A stretch of 64,000 bases of DNA, taken from assembly GCF_042666235.1 (NCBI RefSeq), contig NZ_JBHTFQ010000008.1, forward strand, positions 62,001 through 126,000, written 5' to 3'. The position numbers were made by a program, and so were the translations under genes. The notes under the pieces were generated by a model. The model worked only from the letters and a program-made list of their open reading frames with translations. It did not search any database and had not been told where the DNA came from. The stretch is from Halodurantibacterium daqingensis. GTDB taxonomy: Bacteria > Pseudomonadota > Alphaproteobacteria > Rhodobacterales > Rhodobacteraceae. Shown here one piece after another: positions 42,797-51,958 of the stretch. Position 1 is the first letter of the stretch. Every line of letters starts with the position of its first letter.

Positions 42797-42800
42797 GGCG

Positions 42801-44276
42801 TCAGACAACCGCGCCGATCTGCCAGGGCAGGAACTCGTTATCGCCCAGCCCCAGCGCCTCGCTGCGCGTCGCCTCGCCCGAGGCGGTGCGCAGGATCAGA
42901 TCGACGATCTCGCGCCCCTTTTCCTCCAGCGGCACGCCAGACAGCACGTCGCCGCAGTTCAGGTCCATGTCGTCGCGCATCGCCCGGAACAGCGCATCGT
43001 TGGTCGCAAGCTTGATCGTGGGCGCGGGTTTCGAGCCAAAGGCCGACCCCCGCCCGGTGGTGAAGACGATCAGCTGCGCACCCCCCGCGATCTGACCCGT
43101 GGCCGAAACGGGGTCATAGCCGGGCGTGTCCATGAAACTCAGCCCCGGCGCGGTGATCGGTTCCGCGTAATCCAGAACGGCGTTCAGCGGCGTGCCGCCG
43201 GCCTTGGCCACCGCGCCCAGCGATTTTTCAAGGATCGTGGTCAGGCCCCCGGCCTTGTTCCCCGGGCTCGGGTTGTTATCGAGCGAGGCGCCGTTCATCG
43301 CCGTGTAGCCTTCCCACCAGCGCAGACGTTCCAGCAGCTTTTCCGCGATCTCCGGGCGGGCGGCGCGTTCGATCAGCAGGCGTTCCGCGCCGTGGATTTC
43401 CGGCGTTTCCGACAGCACGACCGAGGCCCCCTGCGCCGCCAGCATGTCGCTTGCCACCCCCAGCGCGGGGTTTGCGGTGATCCCCGAAAACCCGTCCGAG
43501 CCGCCGCATTGCAACCCGATCCGCAGCGCGCTGACCGGGGCTGTGGCACGGCGGGCGGTGTTCACCTCGGGCAGCAACTGGCGGATGCGGGCCTTGATCG
43601 CCTCGATCGTCGCGCGCGTGCCGCCATTGTCCTGAATGGTAAGGCCGTGAAAGCGCGCCGCCGCGCCCAGTTCCTGCTTCATCCGGGCGATCTGCATCAC
43701 CTCGCACCCCAGACCGACGAACAGCGCCGCGCCAACATTGGGGTGGCCCGCATGGCCCGTCAGCACCCGTTGCAACGCGCGGAACCCCGGCCCGCTATCG
43801 GCCATCCCGCAGCCGGTGCCATGGGCAAAGGCCACCACCCCGTCCACGTTCGGATAGGGGGCCAGCGCGCCCTCGGCCTGCAATTCCTGCGCCGCCATCC
43901 GGATCACGGTGGCGGAACAATTCACCGTCGCCACCAGCGCGATATAGTTGCGGGTGCCCACCTGTCCGCCCGCGCGGTGATAGCCCTGAAAATGCAGGGC
44001 GGGGCCGCGATGGCGCGCCAGCACCGCCTCGGCCGCCGCTAGCCCCGCGCCGGGTCGGGACGCGCGATCATGGTCCCCGAAGGCGAGGTTGTGGCTGTGC
44101 ACATGTTCACCGGGGGCAATGTCTGCGGTCGCATAGCCGATGATCTGGCCGAATTTCACCACCGCCTCGCCCGCAGCGATTGCCCGGCGGGCGATCTTGT
44201 GCCCGGCGGGGGCCACGCCCCGTTCGGTCAGGATCGCCACGCTGTCGGCAGGGTCAAGGATCAGAGGCTCAGCCAT
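42801..44276 (-). CDS. uxaA: Altronate dehydratase (full length, A and B parts)
   Basis: A 491-residue UxaA that converts D-altronate to 2-keto-3-deoxygluconate. The N-terminal SAF domain (residues 1-95, with GEHVHSHNL) is joined to the large catalytic domain (GTRNYIALVATVNCSATVI; FAHGTGCGM; LQCGGSDGFSGITANPALG). The ATG overlaps the last codons of the reductase gene by 8 nt. Last gene of the long uronate operon. Confidence 0.94.
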   Translation of the reverse strand: MAEPLILDPADSVAILTERGVAPAGHKIARRAIAAGEAVVKFGQIIGYATADIAPGEHVHSHNLAFGDHDRASRPGAGLAAAEAVLARHRGPALHFQGYHRAGGQVGTRNYIALVATVNCSATVIRMAAQELQAEGALAPYPNVDGVVAFAHGTGCGMADSGPGFRALQRVLTGHAGHPNVGAALFVGLGCEVMQIARMKQELGAAARFHGLTIQDNGGTRATIEAIKARIRQLLPEVNTARRATAPVSALRIGLQCGGSDGFSGITANPALGVASDMLAAQGASVVLSETPEIHGAERLLIERAARPEIAEKLLERLRWWEGYTAMNGASLDNNPSPGNKAGGLTTILEKSLGAVAKAGGTPLNAVLDYAEPITAPGLSFMDTPGYDPVSATGQIAGGAQLIVFTTGRGSAFGSKPAPTIKLATNDALFRAMRDDMDLNCGDVLSGVPLEEKGREIVDLILRTASGEATRSEALGLGDNEFLPWQIGAVV

Positions 44277-45699
44277 GGGCGGCGACCCCGGCGCGTGCGC
44301 CGTCTGCAATCAGTCCCCGCAGCGCCCCGCTCAGATCGGCGGCAAAGCCCGCATCCTCGCGCAGCGCCTTCGGAAAGACCTCGGCCAGCGCCAGAAATCC
44401 CGCAACCGTTTCCGCCGGATCGTCCCGCCAGAGCGCAGCCAGACGGGGGGCGAGCGGGTCCTTGACCTCGATCGGCGCGCCTTTTTCATCCCGGCCCGAG
44501 ACATAGCGCATCCATGCCGCCACAGCGAGCGTCAGCCCCGGCACGGGCCGCCCCGCCGCGCGGTTCTCGGCGATGGTGCCAAGGATGCGCTGCGGCAGCT
44601 TCTGGCTTCCGTCCATCGCGATCTGCCAGGTGCGGTGCCGGATCGCGGGGTTGGCAAAGCGTTCGGCCAGTGCACCGGCATAGGCGGCCAGATCCTCGCC
44701 CGGGGGCGGGGTCAGCGCGGGGATGATCTCGGCCCGCCACAGCCTTTGGGCAAAAGCCGCAAAGACCGGGTCGGCGACCGTATCGGCAATCGTCTCATGC
44801 CCGGCCAGATAGCCGAGATAGGCAAGGCTCGAATGGGCGCCGTTGAGCATCCGGAGCTTCATGTGTTCGTAGGGCGTCACATCGGCGACCAGCTGCACCC
44901 CCACCGCGCCCAGGTCGGGGCGGCCGGCGCAGAACCGGTCCTCGACCACCCATTGGCGGAAGGGTTCGTGCATCACCGGCGCCTCGTCCCGCGCGCCGGT
45001 CAGGGCCGCCAGCCGGTCGATATCGGCGGGCGTGGTCGCGGGCACGATCCGGTCCACCATGGTCGAGGGGAAGGCCCCCTGCCCCGCGATCCAGTCCGCA
45101 AGCCCCGGGTCGATCAGCCGCGCAAGGTCGAGCACGACCCCCTGCACCACATGGCCGTTTTCCGGCAGGTTGTCGCAGCAAAGGACGGTAAAGGGCGCAA
45201 GTCCCGCCGCCCGCCGCGCCTGCAACGCCCGCACCAGAAAGCCCGGCGCGGATTTCGGCAGCGGGTTTTGCAGATCATGGCGGATATCCGGATGATCGGC
45301 GTTCAGCCGGCCGGTCGAGGGTTCGTGGCAATATCCCTTTTCCGTCACCGTCAGGCTGACGATCCGCACACTTGGCGCGGCCATGGCATCAAGCACCGCC
45401 TGGGGGTCTTCGGGCGCGACCAGCACATCGCGCAGCACGGTCACGACCTGCGGGGTCTCGCCCTTCGGCCCCAGTTCCAGTGCCGTATAGGCCCAGCCCT
45501 GCGGGGCCAGCCGGTCGCGCGTGCCCGGCGATTGCAGCGACACGCCGATGATGCCCCAATCGCCGCCCGAGGCCGCCATCGCCTGCGCGACATAGATGGC
45601 GCCATGGGCCCGGAAAAACGCGCCAAGCCCCAGATGGACAATGCCGGCGGGCGCCGCGGACGGGGTGCGGTGCAACCTAGCGGGCAAGCCAGCCTCCAT
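44269..45699 (-). CDS. uxuB: Mannitol dehydrogenase-family hexuronate reductase (fructuronate/tagaturonate reductase)
   Basis: A protein of about 476 residues. The N-terminal NAD domain has IVHLGLGAFFRAHGAIYV (about residues 17-34). The catalytic Lys is in EHMKLRMLNGAHSSLAYLGYLAG. It reduces fructuronate or tagaturonate to mannonate or altronate with NADH. It is the only such gene in the window, although both uxuA and uxaA are present, so it may serve both branches. UxaB is the alternative name. The start (ATG 45699 or 45705) overlaps kduD by about 25 nt, with no strong Shine-Dalgarno, so it is tentative. Confidence 0.85.
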   Translation of the reverse strand: MEAGLPARLHRTPSAAPAGIVHLGLGAFFRAHGAIYVAQAMAASGGDWGIIGVSLQSPGTRDRLAPQGWAYTALELGPKGETPQVVTVLRDVLVAPEDPQAVLDAMAAPSVRIVSLTVTEKGYCHEPSTGRLNADHPDIRHDLQNPLPKSAPGFLVRALQARRAAGLAPFTVLCCDNLPENGHVVQGVVLDLARLIDPGLADWIAGQGAFPSTMVDRIVPATTPADIDRLAALTGARDEAPVMHEPFRQWVVEDRFCAGRPDLGAVGVQLVADVTPYEHMKLRMLNGAHSSLAYLGYLAGHETIADTVADPVFAAFAQRLWRAEIIPALTPPPGEDLAAYAGALAERFANPAIRHRTWQIAMDGSQKLPQRILGTIAENRAAGRPVPGLTLAVAAWMRYVSGRDEKGAPIEVKDPLAPRLAALWRDDPAETVAGFLALAEVFPKALREDAGFAADLSGALRGLIADGARAGVAAHG

Positions 45700-46402
45700 C
45701 GACATTGAGGATTGCGCCGTTGATGTAGTCGGAGGCCGGGGCGGCGAGGAACACGGCGGTCTGGGCGATGTCCTCGGGGCGGCCCCAGCGGCCGGCGGGG
45801 ATGCGGTCGAGGATCGCCTTCGACCGCGCGGGATCGGCGCGCAGCGCCTCGGTGTTGTTCGTCTCGATATAGCCCGGCGCGATGGCGTTGACGTTGAGCC
45901 CGCGGGCCGCCCATTCATTCGCCATCAGCTTGGTCAGCCCCGCGACCCCGTGTTTCGACGCGGTATAGGACGGGACGCGGATGCCCCCCTGAAACGACAG
46001 GAGCGAGGCGATGTTGACGATCTTGCCCATGCCGCGCGGCAGGGCGGCACGCGCAAAGGCCTGACAGGTGAAGAACAGCGCCTTGAGGTTCGTGTCCATC
46101 ACGTCGTCCCAGTCCGCCTCGGAGAAGTCGACCGCATCCTCGCGCCGGATGATGCCCGCATTGTTCACCAGAATGTCGATCCGTTCCGCGGCAAAGACGT
46201 CGCGCGCGGCCATCGGGTCCGCGAAGTCGAGCGTCAGGCTGCGGCCGGAGCCCATCATCGCAAGCGTCTCGTCGCAATCGCGCCGGCCGCTGGCGATCAC
46301 CTCGGCCCCCGCCTGCGCCAGCGCCACCGCGATGGCCTGCCCGATGCCGGTATTCGCGCCGGTCACCAGCGCGGTGCGGCCCGCCAGCGAAAAGGGGCTC
46401 AT
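45677..46402 (-). CDS. kduD: 2-deoxy-D-gluconate 3-dehydrogenase (KduD-type SDR)
   Basis: A 241-residue SDR. It has TGANTGIGQ (about residues 14-22), NNAGI (79-83) and YTASK (Tyr about 146). It reduces 2,5-diketo-3-deoxygluconate to KDG, the last KduI/KduD step of unsaturated-uronate degradation. It overlaps kduI by 4 nt, which supports the assignment. Confidence 0.92.
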   Translation of the reverse strand: MSPFSLAGRTALVTGANTGIGQAIAVALAQAGAEVIASGRRDCDETLAMMGSGRSLTLDFADPMAARDVFAAERIDILVNNAGIIRREDAVDFSEADWDDVMDTNLKALFFTCQAFARAALPRGMGKIVNIASLLSFQGGIRVPSYTASKHGVAGLTKLMANEWAARGLNVNAIAPGYIETNNTEALRADPARSKAILDRIPAGRWGRPEDIAQTAVFLAAPASDYINGAILNVDGGWLAR

Positions 46403-47223
46403 CGCAGGTCCCCCGGCTGGATGAAGTCCATGTCGGTATAATCGACATTGTCGCCGGCCATCGCCCAGATGAAGGTATAGCCGCCGATCCCCGCGCCCGA
46501 ATGGATCGACCAGGGCGGCGACAGCACCGCCTGCTCGTTGGCGACGAACAGGTGGCGTGTCTCCTGCGGTTCGCCCATCAGGTGCAGCACGCGGGCTTCC
46601 GGCGCCATGCCGTGGTAAAGATAGGCCTCCATCCGCCGGTCATGGACATGGGACGGGATCGTGTTCCAGACCGAGCCGTCCTCCAGCGTCGTGTAGCCCA
46701 GCACCAGCTGGCAGCTCTCCATCACCAGCGGGTGGATGAACTGCTTGATGGTGCGCTTGTTCGAGGTCTCGACCGCGCCCATCTCGACCTTCTTGGCCTC
46801 TTCGACCGTCACCAGCCGGTGGGGCAGCGCCCGGTGCGCGGGGGCCGAGGTGATGTAGAACCGCCCCTGCCCCGAAAACGTCACGGCGCCGGCGCCCATG
46901 CCGAGATAGAGCACGTCGCCCGTGCCCATGTCCCAGCCCTGCCCCGCGGCCTCGACCCGGCCGGGGGCGCCGATGTTCACGATCCCCATCTCGCGCCGGT
47001 CAAGGAAAGAGGGCGTCCTGGTCTCGGCGATCTGGTCGAGCACCAGCGCCGCGCCCTCCGGCACCGCGCCGCCCACCACGAACCGGTCGTAATGGGTATA
47101 GGTCAACCGGATCTCGCCCGCCGCAAACAGCCCCTCGACCAGGAAATGCCGGCGCAGCGTGGCCGTGTCCATGGCGCGGGCGTGGTCCGGGTGGATCGCG
47201 TGGCGGGTCTCAACATGCGTCAT
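46399..47223 (-). CDS. kduI: 5-keto-4-deoxyuronate isomerase
   Basis: A 274-residue KduI cupin. Metal ligands are in PSHVHDRRMEAYLY (about residues 189-202) and a late His in WSIHSGAGIGGYTFIW. It isomerises 5-keto-4-deoxyuronate to 2,5-diketo-3-deoxygluconate. AAAGGACCAG precedes the ATG. It lies 12 bases after the kdgF-like cupin gene. Confidence 0.95.
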   Translation of the reverse strand: MTHVETRHAIHPDHARAMDTATLRRHFLVEGLFAAGEIRLTYTHYDRFVVGGAVPEGAALVLDQIAETRTPSFLDRREMGIVNIGAPGRVEAAGQGWDMGTGDVLYLGMGAGAVTFSGQGRFYITSAPAHRALPHRLVTVEEAKKVEMGAVETSNKRTIKQFIHPLVMESCQLVLGYTTLEDGSVWNTIPSHVHDRRMEAYLYHGMAPEARVLHLMGEPQETRHLFVANEQAVLSPPWSIHSGAGIGGYTFIWAMAGDNVDYTDMDFIQPGDLR

Positions 47224-47235
47224 GGTCTGGTCCTT

Positions 47236-47517
47236 TCAGAGAAAATCGTCACGCCGCGGCGTGAAACTGTCGATCAGCACGCCCCCTTCAACGCAGGTGC
47301 AGCCATGTTCGGCGCCTGAGGGGATGACAAAGGCGTCGCCCGGCCCCACCTCGAAGTCCCGTCCCGCCACGGTGAAGCGATAGCGGCCCGATTGGACATA
47401 GGTCGATTGCACATGCGGGTGGCTGTGCAGCGCCCCCTGATCGCCCGCCTCAAAGGCAAAGCGGACGACCATCAGTTCGGGCGCATGGGCCAGAACGGTT
47501 CGGACAGGATCGGGCAT
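47236..47517 (-). CDS. kdgF: KdgF-like cupin
   Basis: A 93-residue single-domain cupin with metal residues HSHPHVQSTYVQSG (about residues 36-49) and a late His in PSGAEHG. KdgF turns unsaturated galacturonate into the linear 5-keto form used by KduI, whose gene follows. Longer in-frame starts give translated text of the dctM gene and are rejected. Confidence 0.85.
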   Translation of the reverse strand: MPDPVRTVLAHAPELMVVRFAFEAGDQGALHSHPHVQSTYVQSGRYRFTVAGRDFEVGPGDAFVIPSGAEHGCTCVEGGVLIDSFTPRRDDFL

Positions 47518-47525
47518 CGGAAACC

Positions 47526-48806
47526 TCAGCGGAAAAGCGATGGCAGCCAGAGCGACAGCGCCGGCACATAGGTCACAAGCATCAGGGTCGCCACGGCGGC
47601 CCCATAGAACGGCCAGATCGTGCGCATCACCTGCCAGATGCTGATCCGCCCGACCGCGCAGCCGACGAACAGCACCGCGCCGACCGGCGGGGTGCAAAGC
47701 CCGATGCCGAGGTTCAGGATCAGGATCACCCCGAAATGGACCGGATCGACCCCGAAGGCCATTGCCACGGGCAGGAAGATCGGCGTCGTGATGACGATCA
47801 GCGGCGACATGTCCATGAAGGTGCCCAGAACCAGAAGCATCACGTTCATGAGCAGCAGGATGACGATCGGGTTCGACGACACGTTCTGCAACATCTCGAC
47901 CAGTTGCGCCGGCACCCGCATATAGGCCAGAAGCCAGCCGAAACAGGCGGCGCAGCCGATCACCAGCAGGACCATCGCCGTGGTGCGGACGGCACCCTTG
48001 GTCGCCTCGACGAATTCGGACCACGGCAGGCTGCGATAGACCAGCGCGGTGATCGCCAGCGCATAGACCAGCGCGATATTGCTGCTTTCCGACGCGGTAA
48101 AGATGCCCGACCGCACACCGCCGAAGATGATCGCGATCAGGATCAGCCCGGGCAGCGCCGAGACGAAGAGGATGCCGAGCATCCGCAGCCCCGGGAACGG
48201 CTCGGTCGGGTAGCCCTTCTTGCGCGCGACCCACCAGGCCGCGGCCATCAGCATCAGCGCCAGCAAAAGCCCCGGGATGATGCCCGCGGTGAACAGATCG
48301 GCGATCGAGAGCCGCCCGCCCGCCGCGATGGAATAGATGATCATGTTGTGGCTGGGCGGGATCATCAGCGCGATGATCGAGCTGACCACCGTGATGTTGA
48401 CCGCATAGTCGACGTCATAGCCCTTGGCCTTCATCTGCGGCACCATCAGGCCGCCGACCGCGCTCGCATCCGCGGCGGCCGAGCCAGACACACCGCCGAA
48501 CATCAGGCTTGCGGTGATGTTCACCTGGCCCAGACCCCCGCGCATATGCCCGACCAGCGCGCCGGCCAGCGCCACCAGCCTTCGGGCGATGTCACCCCGC
48601 ACCATCAGGTCGCCCGCATAGATGAAGAACGGGATCGCCATCAGCGCAAAGACCGAGATGCCGGAATTCAGCCGCTGGAACACGACGACCGGCGGCAGGC
48701 CCAGATAGAGCACCGTGAAAAAGCTTGCCGCGCCGAGGCAAAAGGCAACCGGCGTGCCGATCAGCAGAAGTCCGGCAAAGCTGCCGAAGAGAATCCAGTA
48801 TTCCAT
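47526..48806 (-). CDS. dctM: TRAP transporter large permease (DctM), uronate operon
   Basis: A 426-residue DctM (AIPFFIYAGDLMVRGDIARRL; LMFGGVSGSAAADASAVGGLMVPQM; GTFMDMSPLIVITTPIF). It belongs to the transporter encoded with the kdu/uxa genes. Its substrate is inferred to be a free hexuronate or unsaturated uronate. It ends 8 bases from the kdgF gene. Confidence 0.93.
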   Translation of the reverse strand: MEYWILFGSFAGLLLIGTPVAFCLGAASFFTVLYLGLPPVVVFQRLNSGISVFALMAIPFFIYAGDLMVRGDIARRLVALAGALVGHMRGGLGQVNITASLMFGGVSGSAAADASAVGGLMVPQMKAKGYDVDYAVNITVVSSIIALMIPPSHNMIIYSIAAGGRLSIADLFTAGIIPGLLLALMLMAAAWWVARKKGYPTEPFPGLRMLGILFVSALPGLILIAIIFGGVRSGIFTASESSNIALVYALAITALVYRSLPWSEFVEATKGAVRTTAMVLLVIGCAACFGWLLAYMRVPAQLVEMLQNVSSNPIVILLLMNVMLLVLGTFMDMSPLIVITTPIFLPVAMAFGVDPVHFGVILILNLGIGLCTPPVGAVLFVGCAVGRISIWQVMRTIWPFYGAAVATLMLVTYVPALSLWLPSLFR

Positions 48807-48811
48807 CGCCC

Positions 48812-49399
48812 TTACTCTTTCCGGCCATCCAGCATGGCCTCGGCCCGGCCCTCGGCGGCGCTGCCATCGGGCAGGCCGTCCGCCGCGTCATCCATGTCGC
48901 CAAAGCGTCGCGTCTTCAGCCCCGCCGCCCGGCGCAGGATTCGTTCGAGCGAAAAGAGAACCAGCAGCACGCCCCCGCCGATCAGCGGCGCGAAATCCCA
49001 CAGGCGCGAAATTCCCAGCCCCGGCACGACGCCGGTCGAGGCCCGCGCAGCCAGTTGCCAGCCGAACCAGACCATCCCCACCGCAAAGGCGGTGACGACG
49101 ATATCCGACAGGGTGTGGAACCACGCGCGCCAGCGATCCGGCACCAGCATCAGGCCCACGTCGAACGAGAGGTGATAGCCCTCCTTGACGCCCACAGCCG
49201 CGCCGATGAAGATGAACCAGCCCATCAGCATCACCGCCGCCGGTTCCGCCCAGAAGAGGCTGAACCCCAGCAGATAGCGCGCGACCACCTGCGCAAAGAC
49301 AACGGCGCTCATCAGGACAAGGCCGGCGCCGGCCAGCCAGAGCCCCGCCTGTGCGACGGCCCCGGTCAGGCGGGCCACTCCGATCAAGGCATCGCGCAT
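48812..49399 (-). CDS. dctQ: TRAP transporter small permease (DctQ), uronate operon
   Basis: A 195-residue DctQ. Four helices include FSLFWAEPAAVMLMGWFIFIG (about residues 44-64) and GVKEGYHLSFDVG. The C-terminal tail (RRFGDMDDAADGLPDGS) is longer than usual and acidic. ATG 49399 is the first in-frame Met that gives a DctQ-like start. Confidence 0.88.
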   Translation of the reverse strand: MRDALIGVARLTGAVAQAGLWLAGAGLVLMSAVVFAQVVARYLLGFSLFWAEPAAVMLMGWFIFIGAAVGVKEGYHLSFDVGLMLVPDRWRAWFHTLSDIVVTAFAVGMVWFGWQLAARASTGVVPGLGISRLWDFAPLIGGGVLLVLFSLERILRRAAGLKTRRFGDMDDAADGLPDGSAAEGRAEAMLDGRKE

Positions 49400-49439
49400 C
49401 GCGATCTCCACAGGAAAGATCCCCAAGAGGAAAAGGAAG

Positions 49440-49459
49440 GGGCCGCCACGCGACGGCCC
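49440..49459 (-). terminator. Stem-loop after dctP of the uronate operon
   Basis: GGGCCG (49440-49445) pairs with CGGCCC (49454-49459). On the minus strand CTTCCTTTTCC follows. It mirrors the attenuator after the other dctP gene at 18748-18779 and should limit read-through into dctQM. Confidence 0.6.
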
Positions 49460-49466
49460 GCCCCGG

Positions 49467-50438
49467 TCATTCGGTCGCGCGGATACGCTCGACCAGATCC
49501 TGCGCCTCGGGCGAGGTTGCGTATTTCTCGTAGACCGGCGCCATGGCGTCGATGAACGGCTGCTTGTCGATGTCGCGCACGATCTCGGCGCCCGCCGCGA
49601 TGACACGCTCTTCCGAGGCGGCCTCGGCCTCGGCCCAGAGCTGGCGCTGCGTGGCCGATGAATTGCGCGCCGCCTCGCGGACGATCTCCTGATCCTCGGG
49701 CGAGAGGCGGTCCCAGGTCGCCTTGGACATCGCGACAAGTTCCGGCACCATCAGGTGTTCGTCCAGCGTGAAGTAGCGCGCCACCTCGGCATGGCCGGAG
49801 CTGTCATAGCTGGGGAAGTTGTTTTCCGCCCCGTCGATCACGCCGGTCTGGATCGCGGAATAGACCTCGCCATAGGGCATCGGCGTCGCGGTCGCGCCCA
49901 GTGCTGCCATCATGTCCACGAACACGTCGTTCTGGATCACGCGAATCTTCATGCCCGCCAGATCTTCCATCGCGTTGATCGGGCGCTGAGAGTTGTAGAA
50001 GCTGCGCGCGCCGCCATCGTAATAGGCCAGCACCACCAGATCGCGTTCCTCGAAGGCCGCGCCGATTTCCTCGCCGATCGGGCCGTCCATCACCGCATGC
50101 ATGTGATCGACGTTGCGGAACAGATAGGGCAAGGAGAAGGTCCGCGTCACCGGCACGATGTCGTTGAAGGTCCCGAAGGAGGCGCGCACCATGTCGATCA
50201 CGCCGAACTGGGTCTGCTCGATCGTGTCGCGTTCCTGGCCCAGCTGCGCCGAGGGGAAGACCTCGATGCAGATGCGGCCCTCGGTCCGGTCCAGGATCTC
50301 GGCGGCCATGGCCTTGACGCCCTCGACGGTCGGATAGCCGTCGGGATGCGTGTCCGAGGACCGCAGCGTGATCTCGCAGGCGGCCGCAAAGCTCGCCGAG
50401 GCCAGCAGTGCCGCCACGGTTGTTGTCAGTAGTTTCAT
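49467..50438 (-). CDS. dctP: TRAP transporter substrate-binding protein (DctP), uronate operon
   Basis: A 323-residue secreted receptor. Signal peptide MKLLTTTVAALLASASFAAA, then CEITLRSSDTHPDGYPT. It contains IEVFPSAQLGQERDTIEQ and the ligand Arg region MKIRVIQNDVFVDMM. GGGAGGAAAAG precedes ATG 50438. Receptors of this type beside uxa/kdu genes bind galacturonate or glucuronate; inferred here. It lies 35 bases after uxaC. Confidence 0.92.
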   Translation of the reverse strand: MKLLTTTVAALLASASFAAACEITLRSSDTHPDGYPTVEGVKAMAAEILDRTEGRICIEVFPSAQLGQERDTIEQTQFGVIDMVRASFGTFNDIVPVTRTFSLPYLFRNVDHMHAVMDGPIGEEIGAAFEERDLVVLAYYDGGARSFYNSQRPINAMEDLAGMKIRVIQNDVFVDMMAALGATATPMPYGEVYSAIQTGVIDGAENNFPSYDSSGHAEVARYFTLDEHLMVPELVAMSKATWDRLSPEDQEIVREAARNSSATQRQLWAEAEAASEERVIAAGAEIVRDIDKQPFIDAMAPVYEKYATSPEAQDLVERIRATE

Positions 50439-50473
50439 CTTTTCCTCCCTCATGTGATCTTCCGTTCAGAAGT

Positions 50474-51880
50474 TCAGAGCCTGTAGGCCCGCCTGGCGAG
50501 CCCGTAGGTCAATTCATGCGCAAGTTCGGGCGCCTCATCCTCGGCCAGCCGGCCGGTCGCGACCAGCGTCGCAAGATAGGCGCAGTCCACCCGCCGGGCG
50601 ACGTCGTGCCGCGCGGGGATCGAGCAGAAGGCCCGCGTGTCGTCGTTGAAGCCAACGGTGTTGTAGAACCCCGCCGTTTCGGTCGTCATCTCGCGGAAGC
50701 GGCGCATCCCCTCGGCGCTGTCATGGAACCACCATGCGGGGCCAAGTCGAAGGCACGGATAAACCCCGGCCAAAGGCGCCAGTTCGCGCGCATAGGCGGA
50801 TTCGTCCAGCGTGAACAGGATCACCGTCAGGCGCGGGTCCATGCCCACCGCGTTCAGAAGCGGGCGCAGCGCCGCGACATAATCGGTGCGGCCGGGGATG
50901 TCGAAGCCCTTGTCGCGCCCGAACATTGCCAGCACCTGATCGGAATGGTTGCGGCGCGACCCCGGATGGATCTGCATGACCAGGCCGTCTTCCAGGCTCA
51001 TCCGCGCCATTTCGGTCAGCATATGACCGCGGAAGGCGTCGGCTTCCCCGGGCGAGCATTCGCCGCGCAGGGCCTTGGCGAACAGCGCCGCCGCCTGATC
51101 CTGCGGCAGGTCCTCGGTCCGGGCCGTCGCATGGCCATGGTCGCTCGATGTCGCGCCATGCTCGATGAAAAAGGCCCGCCGCGCCCGGTGCGCATCCAGA
51201 TAGCCGCCCCAGGTCGCTGTGTCGAAGCCCGTCTGCTGCCCCATCAGCGCCACGTTTTCGGCGAATCCCGCGATTTCCGGGTCGATCACGCCATCGGGGC
51301 GATAGGCGGTGATGACCCTGCCCTGCCAGCCGCTTTCCCGGATCATCCGGTGCCAGCGCAGATCGTCCGTCGCGGCCTCGGTCGTGGCGATCGCCTCGAT
51401 GTTGAACCGCTCGAACAAAGCGCGGGGGCGAAATTCGGGGCGCTGCAGGCAATCGGCGATGTGGTCGTAATAATGATCGGCGGTGTCAGAAGAAAGACGG
51501 CGGTCCAGCCCGAACACGTTTTCAAAGCTGTAGTCGAGCCACAGCCGCGACGGAGTGCCCCGGAACAGGTGGTAGTTTTCCGCGAAACGCCGCCAGATCT
51601 TGCGCCCGTCGGTTTCGGTGGGGCCGCCATCGGCGCGCGGCACGCCCAGATCGGTCAGCGCGATGCCCTGGGAACAGAGCATGCGGAAGACATAGTGATC
51701 CGGCGTCACGAAAAGCTGGGCGGGGTCGGGAAAGGGCTGATCCTCGGCGAACCAGCGCGGATCGGTATGGCCATGCGGGCTGAGGATCGGCAGGTCGCGA
51801 ATCCCGTCGTAAAGCGCGCGCGCCAGATCCCGGGCGCGGCCTTCCAACGGAAAAAGACGGTCTTGCGACAACAAAGTCAT
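50474..51880 (-). CDS. uxaC: Glucuronate/galacturonate isomerase
   Basis: A 468-residue UxaC that isomerises D-glucuronate to fructuronate and D-galacturonate to tagaturonate. The metal motif HGHTDPRWFAED (about residues 36-47), SRLWLDYSFENVFG, and HDVARRVDCAYLATLV near the C-terminus are typical. First gene of the long minus-strand uronate operon. ATG 51880 chosen as the family start; a longer frame adds eight residues. Confidence 0.95.
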   Translation of the reverse strand: MTLLSQDRLFPLEGRARDLARALYDGIRDLPILSPHGHTDPRWFAEDQPFPDPAQLFVTPDHYVFRMLCSQGIALTDLGVPRADGGPTETDGRKIWRRFAENYHLFRGTPSRLWLDYSFENVFGLDRRLSSDTADHYYDHIADCLQRPEFRPRALFERFNIEAIATTEAATDDLRWHRMIRESGWQGRVITAYRPDGVIDPEIAGFAENVALMGQQTGFDTATWGGYLDAHRARRAFFIEHGATSSDHGHATARTEDLPQDQAAALFAKALRGECSPGEADAFRGHMLTEMARMSLEDGLVMQIHPGSRRNHSDQVLAMFGRDKGFDIPGRTDYVAALRPLLNAVGMDPRLTVILFTLDESAYARELAPLAGVYPCLRLGPAWWFHDSAEGMRRFREMTTETAGFYNTVGFNDDTRAFCSIPARHDVARRVDCAYLATLVATGRLAEDEAPELAHELTYGLARRAYRL

Positions 51881-51917
51881 GTAGGATCGTCCCGGTCTTG
51901 CCATCTATCTGGCCGAC

Positions 51918-51927
51918 TAATATGCTA
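51918..51927. promoter_or_regulatory. Candidate operator between uxaC and the GntR gene
   Basis: TAATATGCTA within CTAATATGCTAG lies in the 78-bp divergent gap. It matches nine of ten bases of the site before uxuA. GntR/FCD regulators commonly repress from such a place and would autoregulate. Confidence 0.5.
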
Positions 51928-51958
51928 GATTACAAGTTGGGTCAATCCGGAGTTCACC

